A stretch of 58,129 nucleotides of DNA from an uncultured Planctomycetaceae bacterium (lineage in GTDB: Bacteria > Planctomycetota > Planctomycetia > Pirellulales > UBA1268). Where the stretch lies: assembly GCA_903885565.1 (NCBI GenBank), contig CAISJI010000168.1:1-58129 (forward strand). Reading direction: 5' to 3'. The position numbers were made by a program, and so were the translations under genes. How positions within the stretch are numbered: position 1 is the first letter of the stretch; the number at the start of each line of letters is the position of its first letter. Under the pieces are notes generated by a model. It did not search any database. It had not been told where the DNA came from and saw only the letters and a program-made list of their open reading frames with translations. This document shows, in pieces, positions 51,131-58,129 of this stretch.

Positions 51131-52630
51131 ATGATCTGTGTGGGTATAGGACGCGGACGCCACCGGCATGTGATTGCCGAGCACAAGTTTCTCGCCGAGA
51201 ACGGCATCCGGTTGGTGGAACTGCGTCTCGATTTTCTTCAGGGCGCCATCCAGATCAAGCGGTTGCTGCGCGATCGGCCCTGCGCGGCGATCATGACCTG
51301 CCGCCGCCCGGTCGATGGCGGCCACTGGCAGCACGACGAGCCGTCGCGGCAGTTGGTGCTGCGCACGGCGATTGGCGAGGGAGTCGACTACATCGACCTC
51401 GAAGACGATATTGCCGCCTCGATCCCACGCTTTGGTTCGACGCGGCGGATTGTCAGCCATCACAACTTTCAGTTGACTCCTCCCGATCTGCATTCGCTCG
51501 CGGCCAGGCTTGTGGATCAGGATGCCGACATCGTGAAGATTGCCACGATGGCCAACCACCCCAGCGATTGCCTGCGGATGATGGAGTTGGTGCGGACGAG
51601 CACGATTCCCATGGTCGGCATCTGCATGGGAGAGATCGGCATGCCGACGAGGGTGCTCGCAGGCGCCTGTGGCGCCCCCTTCACGTATGCGACATTCCAC
51701 GAGGATCGCGTGCTGGCGCCGGGGCAGATCGGCTGGCGGCAGATGCAGAATGTCTATCGCTACGATGCGATCACGCCCGCCACGCGGATCTACGGAGTGG
51801 TCGCCGATCCGGTGGGCCACAGTCTCAGCCCGGTGGTTCACAACGCCGCCCTTGCGGCGTCGCAGATCGACGGAGTCTATCTCCCCTTCCGCGTGCCGGC
51901 TGAGCAGATCGATGATTTTCTCATCGATGCGGTGCGGTGGCCGCTGGCGGGCTTGAGCGTGACATTGCCGCACAAGGAGGCGGTGCTGCGCTACGTTACC
52001 CAAGCTGACGATCTGGTGGCTGCGGTGGGGGCTGCCAACACGCTGAAATTCAGCTCCGATGGAGTGGCGGCCTTCAACACCGATGCCACCGCCGCGGTCG
52101 ATAGCCTCGATGCCACGCTGCGCGACCATGGCGGCGATGGCTTGGTGGATGTTCTGGGGGTGAAAACGGTGCTCGTCATGGGGGCCGGCGGGGCAGCCCG
52201 GGCGGTGGCTTTTGCCCTGCGAAAACGCGGCCTTGATGTGACCGTGGCGGCCCGCACCGGCGAGCGGGCACGGCGCATCGCCGAAGAGGTGGGCTGCAAG
52301 GCGATCGATTGGGAAGGCCGCTACCGGACGCCCTACGACTGTCTCGTCAACGCCACTCCTGTGGGCATGCATCCCAACGTCAACGATACCCCGTTCGACA
52401 AGGACCATCTTCTCCCGTATATGGTCGTGTTTGACACCGTCTACAATCCCGAGAATACGCTGCTGATCAAACAGGCCCGGGCCGCCGGTTGCCGGTTGGT
52501 GACTGGTGTCGACATGTTTGTGCGGCAGGCCGCCATCCAGTTTGAAATCTGGCAGGGCTCGCCGGCGCCGGAGCAGGTGATGCGCGAGGCACTCAAGCGG
52601 GCCACCGCCTCCGCGAAACAGCACGACTGA
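51131..52630 (+). CDS. aroDE: Bifunctional type I 3-dehydroquinate dehydratase / shikimate dehydrogenase
   Basis: Catalyses the third and fourth shikimate-pathway steps. The 499-residue chain is a fusion. Residues 1 to about 215 are type I dehydroquinase, with the Schiff-base Lys in DADIVKIATM and the His pair in IVSHHNF. Residues about 220-499 are shikimate dehydrogenase, with VVADPVGHSLSPVVHNAAL (substrate site), LSVTLPHKEAV (catalytic Lys), NTDATAAVDSL, the NADP Rossmann loop VMGAGGAARAVAFAL and VNATPVGMHP. The same domain order is found in plants. It is 60 bases after mutL and 55 before aroK. Confidence 0.95.
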   Translation: MICVGIGRGRHRHVIAEHKFLAENGIRLVELRLDFLQGAIQIKRLLRDRPCAAIMTCRRPVDGGHWQHDEPSRQLVLRTAIGEGVDYIDLEDDIAASIPRFGSTRRIVSHHNFQLTPPDLHSLAARLVDQDADIVKIATMANHPSDCLRMMELVRTSTIPMVGICMGEIGMPTRVLAGACGAPFTYATFHEDRVLAPGQIGWRQMQNVYRYDAITPATRIYGVVADPVGHSLSPVVHNAALAASQIDGVYLPFRVPAEQIDDFLIDAVRWPLAGLSVTLPHKEAVLRYVTQADDLVAAVGAANTLKFSSDGVAAFNTDATAAVDSLDATLRDHGGDGLVDVLGVKTVLVMGAGGAARAVAFALRKRGLDVTVAARTGERARRIAEEVGCKAIDWEGRYRTPYDCLVNATPVGMHPNVNDTPFDKDHLLPYMVVFDTVYNPENTLLIKQARAAGCRLVTGVDMFVRQAAIQFEIWQGSPAPEQVMREALKRATASAKQHD

Positions 52631-52685
52631 GTCTTCCTGTATGTCCGCTCCCTCCAACTCCCGTCAGGGGAGATTGGGTTTTGCC

Positions 52686-53204
52686 ATGCCCACCATCACG
52701 CTTATTGGTTACCGAGGCACCGGCAAAACGACCGTCGCGGCGTTGCTCGCGGAGGCGCTTCACGCCCCGTGGTGGGATGCCGATGTCGAACTGGAGACGC
52801 GGTTGGGGTGTTCCATTTCCGCGCTCATCGGCACGCGGGGTGAGGATCTCTTTCGCACTGAGGAATCAGCCACGCTCGCCACCCTGCTTGACCGCACCCC
52901 CGGCGTGCTGGCGACAGGAGGGGGAGTTGTGATCCGGCCCGAGAACCGGAGCGCTCTTGCTGCTCGGGGCGGGCTGGTGGTTTGGCTCACCGCCACGGTG
53001 GAGGTGGTGCGCCGGCGGTTGGCGATCGATCCAACCACGCTCAGTCGGCGTCCAGCCCTTTCAGGCACCGACCCGCTGGCCGAGGTGGCGGCCACAATGC
53101 TTCAGCGGGAGCCCTGGTACCGCGCCACTGCCGCTATGGCGATCGACACTTCCCATATTTCCCCCGCCGAAATATCCCGAAGAATTCTCGACCGGCTAGC
53201 CTAG
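52686..53204 (+). CDS. aroK: Shikimate kinase
   Basis: Phosphorylates shikimate with ATP, the step after AroDE. The 172-residue product has P-loop GYRGTGKTT, the substrate-binding DADVELETRLG, FRTEESATL, the glycine-rich LATGGGVVIRPENR, and a lid with RRPAL. ATG 52686 (MPTITLIGYRG) is chosen because GGGGAG lies upstream and the fold begins there; ATG 52641 would add 15 residues. The TAG stop is followed directly by the first 16 bases of the dispersed structured repeat. Confidence 0.93.
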   Translation: MPTITLIGYRGTGKTTVAALLAEALHAPWWDADVELETRLGCSISALIGTRGEDLFRTEESATLATLLDRTPGVLATGGGVVIRPENRSALAARGGLVVWLTATVEVVRRRLAIDPTTLSRRPALSGTDPLAEVAATMLQREPWYRATAAMAIDTSHISPAEISRRILDRLA

Positions 53205-53220
53205 CTGTCCGTGGAAAAAG
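53205..53220 (+). repeat. Structured dispersed repeat, copy D (first 16 bases only)
   Basis: CTGTCCGTGGAAAAAG directly after the aroK TAG stop. It matches the opening of copy B (CTGTCCGTGGGAAAAG) at 15 of 16 bases and in the same position relative to the stop. Confidence 0.6.
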
Positions 53221-53234
53221 GAGGGGGGCCTGCG

Positions 53235-54383
53235 ATGACGCTTTTTGATCTGCAGAATCCGTGGTGGGGGCTCGTGGCGGCCATCCTCGGCGGCGGGCTG
53301 GGCTGGCTTCTGGCGGTGGCTGTGCGGCCCCTGCTGGCATCTGTTGCGGAGGAGGAGAACGCATCTTCCGGCGGGCAACCCCTTGGCAATGCTCCCTCCC
53401 GGCGGGTTGCGATGCTCGTGGGGATGGCCGCGGCGGCGGGGCTGTGGTGGTGGGAGGTAGGGTGCCTTGCTCAACTGCCCGGGGGACCTGTGCCCGCGGC
53501 TTTCGGCGGATTGGTGCCTCGGTATGGCGCCCATCTGATGCTCGCTTGGCTGATGGCTGCTGCAGCCTGGATCGACATCCGCTACCGGGTCATTCCCGAT
53601 GCGATCACGGTGCCTGGGGTGTTGGCCGGGCTGGGGTGGCTGTGGCTCTTTCCGGCCAGCCTGCTCCCGATCGCCCGCGAGGCCCCCCGGTCGTTTGCGG
53701 CCCCGCTGCTGGAGCCCGATGTGCTCGGCTTCCGGGGGGCGCTCGAGGTGGTGCCACAGACCCTCCTGCTGGGGCCGGCACCATTATGGCTGGGATTGAT
53801 TCTGCCGCTGTCGATCTTTGTCGCGTGGTGGTGGGCGTGCACCAGTCCGCTGGAGGCGGCTGCCGGGCGCCGCGGGTGGGATGGCCGGATGCTCGTGTTG
53901 CTGAGTGGTCTGGTGGGAATAACCGCGGCTTGGGGATGGGGCACGGAGCGCTTTTTGGGGCTGCTTTCGGGACTGCTCGGGGTGGCCGTTTCGGGAGGGC
54001 TGGTCTGGGCCACGCGGGCCGGTGCCTCGCGAGCCCTGGGCCGGGAGGCGATGGGAATGGGGGATGTGACGCTGATGGCGATGGTCGGCGCCTGGCTGGG
54101 CTGGCAGGCCTGCGTGGTGGCGTTCTTTCTGGCCGCATTCATCGGTCTGGCCCATGGACTGTTCCAGTTGGCTGTGCACCGCGAGGCAGAGCTTCCCTAT
54201 GGCCCGAGCCTCTGCCTGGCAGCGGCGGGGGTGGTTGTGGCCTGGCGGCCGCTGTGGGCCTGGGTGGGGCCTGCGTGTGAGGATCCGGGGCTCCTGGCAG
54301 GGGTGCTGGGAATGGTGGTGGTGCTGACGGCCGTCACGCTGCTGGTGTGGCGGATCCTGCGCGACCGCTCCTCTTCCGGCTGA
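53235..54383 (+). CDS. Type IV prepilin peptidase-like (A24) membrane protein
   Basis: Multi-pass membrane aspartic protease candidate of 382 residues. The two catalytic aspartates are in AWIDIRYRVIPDAIT (about residue 114) and GMGDVTLMAMVGAWLG (about residue 276), the xD...GxGD pair of the A24 family. The region between them is about 160 residues, longer than in TadV-type enzymes, and holds extra hydrophobic segments. The cysteine-rich methylase domain of PilD is absent. ATG 53235 is favoured by AAGGAGGGGGG upstream; GTG 53211 is the alternative. No pilin or secretion genes are adjacent, so the substrate is unknown. Confidence 0.75.
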   Translation: MTLFDLQNPWWGLVAAILGGGLGWLLAVAVRPLLASVAEEENASSGGQPLGNAPSRRVAMLVGMAAAAGLWWWEVGCLAQLPGGPVPAAFGGLVPRYGAHLMLAWLMAAAAWIDIRYRVIPDAITVPGVLAGLGWLWLFPASLLPIAREAPRSFAAPLLEPDVLGFRGALEVVPQTLLLGPAPLWLGLILPLSIFVAWWWACTSPLEAAAGRRGWDGRMLVLLSGLVGITAAWGWGTERFLGLLSGLLGVAVSGGLVWATRAGASRALGREAMGMGDVTLMAMVGAWLGWQACVVAFFLAAFIGLAHGLFQLAVHREAELPYGPSLCLAAAGVVVAWRPLWAWVGPACEDPGLLAGVLGMVVVLTAVTLLVWRILRDRSSSG

Positions 54384-54482
54384 AACCCCGGTTTCGACGG
54401 TCTTGCCCGGATTGCCGCAGCCCCCTACGATCCCGCCCCGCCCGGAGTGTCTCCCGGCACGCGGGAAATGTGGAGCGAGTCC

Positions 54483-55385
54483 ATGGCGATGAATATTTCC
54501 CGCTGCGCTGCGAGTCTTCTGCTGGGAGTTGCAGCTGTCGGCTGCACGCAGAATCCATTCCGGCCAACAACGCCCACCACGCCGATCAGCCTGACGCCCC
54601 CAGCGGCCGTCGCGGTTCCGGCGCACACATTGCCGCAGTCGTCAGCTTCGCTGCAGCCCTCCTACGCCGATCCCGATCCCCGTCAGTTTGAGGCGACACT
54701 GGTGCGCAGCCGCCAGGAAACGCAACTGGTTCAGGATGAGGTGACGGCCCTGCGAGAGCAGTTGGCAAGCACCACCGCCCAACTCGCGCAGGCCCGGACG
54801 GCCAATGCCCAGGCGGGGTTGGCCCAGACAGGTGTCAATCAGCAGGTCGGCATGCCGGTTGGGCAGCCGGTCGCAGCATCCACCGCGACCGGTGGCCTAA
54901 GCCCAGTGGAAATGCAACTGGCCATGGCGCAGATTGCCCTGCCGGGAGTGACTCCCCGCATGGATGGATCGGTCGTGCGCATCGATATCCCGGCAGATAG
55001 CCTGTTTGAAACCGGGAGTGCCGGACTGCTGCCTGGCGGGGCGTCCATTCTCACGCAGGTCGCCACGGAGGTGCAGCGCGTCTATCCCGGGCATTTCATC
55101 GGCATCGAGGGGCACACCGACACCGAGCCGCTGCAGAATGCCTCCTGGGGCACACCCCATCAGCTGAGCGTGGCCCGAGCCTCGACCGTGTTTGATTTCT
55201 TCACCACCCGCACGCCGATGCGGCAGGGACAATTGTTCCTCGTGGCTCACGGCTCCAACCATCCGGTGGTATCCAATGCCACGGCGGCGGGCCGAGCCCG
55301 AAATCGCCGCATCGAGCTGGTGATCTATCCGGAACGCTCCAGCGCTCCTGCCGAACCGGCCCCCGCCTTGCCAGCCAGCGGCTGA
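54483..55385 (+). CDS. OmpA/Pal-family lipoprotein
   Basis: Envelope protein tethering the outer membrane to peptidoglycan. The 300-residue product starts with a lipoprotein signal (MAMNISRCAASLLLGVAAVGC, Cys21). A Pro/Thr-rich linker follows, then a coiled coil (about residues 75-105, with VTALREQLASTTAQLAQA) and a C-terminal OmpA-like domain with FETGSAGLLPGG, GIEGHTDTEPLQN and LSVARASTVFDFF. The Asp of GHTDTEP and the Arg of ARNRRIEL are the diaminopimelate-binding residues of the family. GGAG lies eight bases before ATG 54483. Confidence 0.85.
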   Translation: MAMNISRCAASLLLGVAAVGCTQNPFRPTTPTTPISLTPPAAVAVPAHTLPQSSASLQPSYADPDPRQFEATLVRSRQETQLVQDEVTALREQLASTTAQLAQARTANAQAGLAQTGVNQQVGMPVGQPVAASTATGGLSPVEMQLAMAQIALPGVTPRMDGSVVRIDIPADSLFETGSAGLLPGGASILTQVATEVQRVYPGHFIGIEGHTDTEPLQNASWGTPHQLSVARASTVFDFFTTRTPMRQGQLFLVAHGSNHPVVSNATAAGRARNRRIELVIYPERSSAPAEPAPALPASG

Positions 55386-55414
55386 AATCGGGCTTTGGTA
55401 CACTCATCGGCCAT

Positions 55415-56014
55415 ATGGTCACGATCATCGACTACGGCAGCGGCAACCTGCGCAGCGTGCAGAAGGCGTTTGAGCGCATCGGAGCGGCGGCTACGATCAC
55501 CGATGATCCCCAAGCCATTGCTGATGCCGACCGGATCGTTCTGCCTGGCGTGGGGGCGTTTGGCGATGCCATGCAGAGCTTGCGCAGCCGTGGGTTGGTC
55601 GAGCCAATCCTGGCCCACCTGCGGGCCGATCGCCCCTTTTTTGGGATCTGCATGGGATTGCAGCTGCTCTTTGAAACCGGCTGGGAAAGCGGCCGGCAGC
55701 CGGGGCTTGGGGTGCTCGGCGGGGACGTGGCCAGATTCTCGCTGCCCCCCGGAATGAAAGTGCCCCACATGGGCTGGAACACCGTCTCGTGGCGCGGGCC
55801 GCAGGCAGCTTCTCGTGGGCAGGGAGATTACTACTATTTCGTCCATTCCTATTTCGCGCGGCCCACCGATCCGACAGTGATCGCAGCCACCGCCGACTAT
55901 GGCGGCGAATTCTGCGCTGCAGTGGCCCGGGGACGCCTGTTGGCAACGCAGTTTCATCCGGAGAAAAGCCAAATCGTGGGCATGCGTTTGTTGCAGACTT
56001 TTCTGGAACTTTAA
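55415..56014 (+). CDS. hisH: Imidazole glycerol phosphate synthase, glutamine amidotransferase subunit
   Basis: Class I glutaminase that feeds ammonia to HisF in histidine synthesis. The 199-residue product starts MVTIIDYGSGNLRSVQKAF, has the nucleophile Cys in FGICMGLQLLF, and His and Glu in FHPEKSQ near the C-terminus. The catalytic triad is complete. hisA follows after 19 bases; hisF is not in this window. A TACACT -10-like hexamer ends 10 bases before the ATG, which would give an almost leaderless mRNA. Confidence 0.95.
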   Translation: MVTIIDYGSGNLRSVQKAFERIGAAATITDDPQAIADADRIVLPGVGAFGDAMQSLRSRGLVEPILAHLRADRPFFGICMGLQLLFETGWESGRQPGLGVLGGDVARFSLPPGMKVPHMGWNTVSWRGPQAASRGQGDYYYFVHSYFARPTDPTVIAATADYGGEFCAAVARGRLLATQFHPEKSQIVGMRLLQTFLEL

Positions 56015-56033
56015 AAACAGAAGACCAACCATC

Positions 56034-56771
56034 ATGGAACTCTGGCCGGCAATCGATCTCCGCGGCGGTAAGTGCGTGCGCCTCCTGCAGGGCGACTATG
56101 ATCGCGAAACCGTTTTTGGCGAGGATCCGGTCGCCATGGTGAGGCAGTTTGTCGCCTCCGGAGCCAAGCGGCTGCATATTGTCGATCTGGATGGGGCGAA
56201 GGCGGGCAAGCCCGTGCAGGCCGATGTGATCGCCCGGATGGTCGCGGCCGCCGGCGTGCCCTGTCAGCTTGGCGGTGGCATCCGGTCGTTGGAAACGGCC
56301 CGCCGCTACGCCGAGATCGGCATCAGCCGCCTGGTGGTGGGGAGTGTGGCGATCGAAGAGCCGGCGCTGCTTGAGGAACTGGCCCACGCCCTGCCCGGTC
56401 GCATCGTCCTGGGGCTCGATGCCCGTGACGGCCGTGTGGCTGTTCGAGGGTGGACCGACACCAGCCCCCTGCGAGCGGTCGACGTAGCCTGCCGCAGCCA
56501 GCACCTCCCCTTGGCTGCTGTGGTCTACACCGACATTGCCACCGACGGCATGCTCTCCGGCCCCAATCTGGCCGCCCTTCGGGAAATGCTCGCTGCCTCC
56601 AGCCTGCCTGTGGTGGCCTCGGGCGGCGTCGCCACAGCCGCCGACGTGGCTGCGGTGGCTGTGGCGGGTGCTCAGGGCTGCATTGTCGGGCGGGCCCTCT
56701 ATGACGGTGGCCTGGGGCTGGCAGAGGCATTGGCGGCCGCCGGCGACGGGGTGTCTGGTCCCCGTTCCTGA
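56034..56771 (+). CDS. hisA: ProFAR isomerase (HisA)
   Basis: Amadori isomerase converting ProFAR to PRFAR in histidine synthesis. The 245-residue TIM barrel has the acid/base Asp of PAIDLRGGKCVRLLQGDY near the N-terminus, phosphate-binding LGGGIRSLETARRY, DARDGRVAVRGW and the second catalytic Asp in YTDIATDGML, and ends with ASGGVATAADV and VGRALYDG. The start ATG 56034 is fixed by the conserved MELWPAIDL. It is co-transcribed with hisH. Confidence 0.95.
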   Translation: MELWPAIDLRGGKCVRLLQGDYDRETVFGEDPVAMVRQFVASGAKRLHIVDLDGAKAGKPVQADVIARMVAAAGVPCQLGGGIRSLETARRYAEIGISRLVVGSVAIEEPALLEELAHALPGRIVLGLDARDGRVAVRGWTDTSPLRAVDVACRSQHLPLAAVVYTDIATDGMLSGPNLAALREMLAASSLPVVASGGVATAADVAAVAVAGAQGCIVGRALYDGGLGLAEALAAAGDGVSGPRS

Positions 56772-56933
56772 GCCGGCGGCGGAGCGGTGAGCCTCCCGGC
56801 TTCCCGAGTTCCCCCCATTTGCCCCGCCAGGCCTCCCGCTGGGGCCCGCGGGCACTGAATTCCCAACAACCCTCAATTCCGAGAGTCCGGTAGGTCGAAG
56901 GGATCGGTGAATCTTTCCCGGTTGCTTTCCCGG

Positions 56934-56962
56934 TTGATGGTGCCCGACAGCGGCTCTACGAT
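56934..56962 (+). promoter_or_regulatory. Sigma-70 promoter of cysE
   Basis: TTGATG (56934-56939), exactly 17 bases, TACGAT (56957-56962). The -10 box ends eight bases before the ATG, predicting a leaderless or nearly leaderless transcript. Confidence 0.6.
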
Positions 56963-56970
56963 CGTCACTT

Positions 56971-57972
56971 ATGGCCACAGATGTCCGCTTAAAGGAACAG
57001 CTGCCCGAGCTCACGCGCCGGATTGTGGAGACGTATCAGGACGTTCCCACGATCCACTATCTCGGCCACTGCCCGCTCCCCAACTACGACGCCATCATCG
57101 CCGCCTGCGAGGACCTCAAGGAGATTCTCTACCCCGGCTACAGACGCCGTGAGAATCTCCATTTGGGGAATGTCACCTACCACGTGGGCGATCTTGTCGA
57201 TGGGCTGCACGACAAGCTCACCAAGCAGATCGGCCGTGCCCTGCGTCACAGTGTGTCCGCCCGGCAGGCTGCTGCCGCCGAGGGACGAAAGTCGAGTGAG
57301 GTGGCCGCGGCGGCAGAGCACTGCGTGGACGAGGCCGACTTCGAGGCGCTTGGCCAGGCCAAGGCGGTTGAATTCCTGGAACGCATTCCCGATGTGCGGA
57401 GGGTGTTGGCCACCGATGTGCAGGCCGCCTACGACGGTGATCCTGCCGTGCGCACGCTCGACGAGGTGATCTTCTGCTATCCGGGGCTCGAGGCGGTCAC
57501 GATTCATCGGCTGGCCCACCTGTTGCATCGGCTCGGAGTGCCCCTGATTCCCCGCATGATGGCGGAGTGGGCGCATTCACGCACCGGTATCGACATCCAC
57601 CCTGGCGCGACGATCGGTGGCCATTTTTTCATCGACCATGGCACGGGGGTGGTGATCGGTGAGACGTGCGAGATTGGCAGCCACGTGAAGCTCTATCAGG
57701 GCGTCACGCTCGGGGCGCTCTCGTTCCAAACCGACGGCGAGGGGAATCTGGTACGCGGGACGAAGCGGCATCCCACCATCGAAGACCGGGTGGTGGTCTA
57801 CGCCAATGCCACGGTGCTCGGCGGCGCGACACGGGTGGGGCACGATTCGGTGATCGGCAGCAATGTGTGGCTGACCAGAAGCATCGATCCACGCACGACG
57901 GTGGTGCTGGAACGGCCGAAACTCCGCATGCGCGGCGAGATGCCGGCGATCGAATCGGACTACCAGATATAG
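56971..57972 (+). CDS. cysE: Serine O-acetyltransferase (long EpsC-type)
   Basis: Acetylates serine from acetyl-CoA as the first step of cysteine synthesis. The 333-residue product has an N-terminal helical domain of about 185 residues, longer than in E. coli CysE. A left-handed beta-helix of hexapeptide repeats follows ([71 protein letters not shown]). The His of IDHGTG and the Asp-His pair of the helical domain are typical catalytic residues. No Shine-Dalgarno precedes the ATG at 56971, and the promoter -10 box is only eight bases away. The TAG stop is followed directly by repeat copy B. Confidence 0.93.
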   Translation: MATDVRLKEQLPELTRRIVETYQDVPTIHYLGHCPLPNYDAIIAACEDLKEILYPGYRRRENLHLGNVTYHVGDLVDGLHDKLTKQIGRALRHSVSARQAAAAEGRKSSEVAAAAEHCVDEADFEALGQAKAVEFLERIPDVRRVLATDVQAAYDGDPAVRTLDEVIFCYPGLEAVTIHRLAHLLHRLGVPLIPRMMAEWAHSRTGIDIHPGATIGGHFFIDHGTGVVIGETCEIGSHVKLYQGVTLGALSFQTDGEGNLVRGTKRHPTIEDRVVVYANATVLGGATRVGHDSVIGSNVWLTRSIDPRTTVVLERPKLRMRGEMPAIESDYQI

Positions 57973-58102
57973 CTGTCCGTGGGAAAAGTCATCCATGACC
58001 CTCTGGATTGAAGACAGTCCACTCGGTCGACCGGTGGAAACGCCGAGGGATTCCACGGTCGACGGGCATCGCATCCAGCGATGCTGAACTTTATCCACAG
58101 CC
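57973..58102 (+). repeat. Structured dispersed repeat, copy B (most complete)
   Basis: Begins directly after the cysE TAG stop and ends with CCACAGCC. Its hairpin at 58026-58063 pairs GTCGACC with GGTCGAC and GTGGAA with TTCCAC, with one bulged G and an 11-base loop containing CGCCGAGGG. Compared with copy A, an A-T pair in the inner stem is T-A here (A16016/T16036 versus T58035/A58055), a compensated change. Confidence 0.8.
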
Positions 58103-58105
58103 TGC

Positions 58106-58129
58106 TAGAGCGCATCCGACGTACGTGTA
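58106..58129 (+). mobile_element. MITE-like element, third copy, cut by window edge
   Basis: The last 24 bases (TAGAGCGCATCCG plus 11 more) match the reverse complement of the right end of the element at 30468-30614 at 23 of 24 positions. The element starts here in inverted orientation and runs out of the window. Confidence 0.75.

Overview
The window is high-GC bacterial chromosome, almost certainly from a member of the Planctomycetota. The support is a bifunctional AroD-AroE fusion, an ImuA-ImuB-DnaE2 cassette, a Tat-exported Gfo/Idh/MocA oxidoreductase paired with a large DoxX-like protein, Pro/Ala-rich lipoproteins, and mostly housekeeping genes scattered in short operons. I would not name a genus. 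There is no prophage, CRISPR array or complete insertion sequence. The accessory DNA is short dispersed repeats.

Layout. 1-3 kb (minus): a pseudouridine synthase running off the left edge with a GGRPPV-repeat tail, a small lipoprotein, manA and a tiny membrane protein. 3-5.4 kb (plus): thiol peroxidase tpx, then a small membrane protein overlapping an HTTM-like multi-pass protein. 5.4-14.7 kb (minus): a methyltransferase, alaS, recA, a PfkB-type sugar kinase, gltX and a membrane protein. 15-20 kb: Mn-type sodA with a textbook terminator, a Pro/Ala-rich lipoprotein, a secreted phytase-like esterase, a TPR protein and tRNA-Asp. 20-25 kb: a Ser/Thr protein kinase, a D-2-hydroxyacid dehydrogenase, and the DoxX plus oxidoreductase pair. 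25.9-30.5 kb: a CusB/CusA-type heavy-metal efflux pair. 30.6-38.8 kb: an alpha/beta hydrolase, a secreted caspase-like protein, and divergent from it the SOS mutagenesis operon imuA-imuB-dnaE2. 38.9-44.3 kb: purC, aroC, an AsmA-like protein, a fatty-acid desaturase and rpsO. 44.7-58 kb: pnp, an NtrB/NtrC-like two-component pair, mutL, aroDE, aroK, a prepilin-peptidase-like protein, an OmpA-like lipoprotein, hisH, hisA and cysE.

Three non-coding signals matter most. (1) The promoters of recA and imuA each carry an 18-bp imperfect palindrome of E. coli-like SOS-box architecture at the same place relative to the -10 box, suggesting one LexA regulon. (2) A structured repeat of about 100-130 bp occurs at least six times, whole or in part. 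Three copies begin directly after a TAG stop codon, one lies inside the start region of a lipoprotein gene, and one lies in the imuA leader. (3) A 147-bp MITE-like element with perfect 13-bp terminal inverted repeats sits at 30.5 kb. A second copy runs off the right edge and a decayed copy follows the tRNA.

The genes cover DNA repair and mutagenesis (recA, mutL, imuA/imuB/dnaE2), shikimate, histidine, cysteine and purine biosynthesis, translation (alaS, gltX, rpsO, tRNA-Asp), RNA turnover (pnp), oxidative defence (tpx, sodA) and metal efflux.
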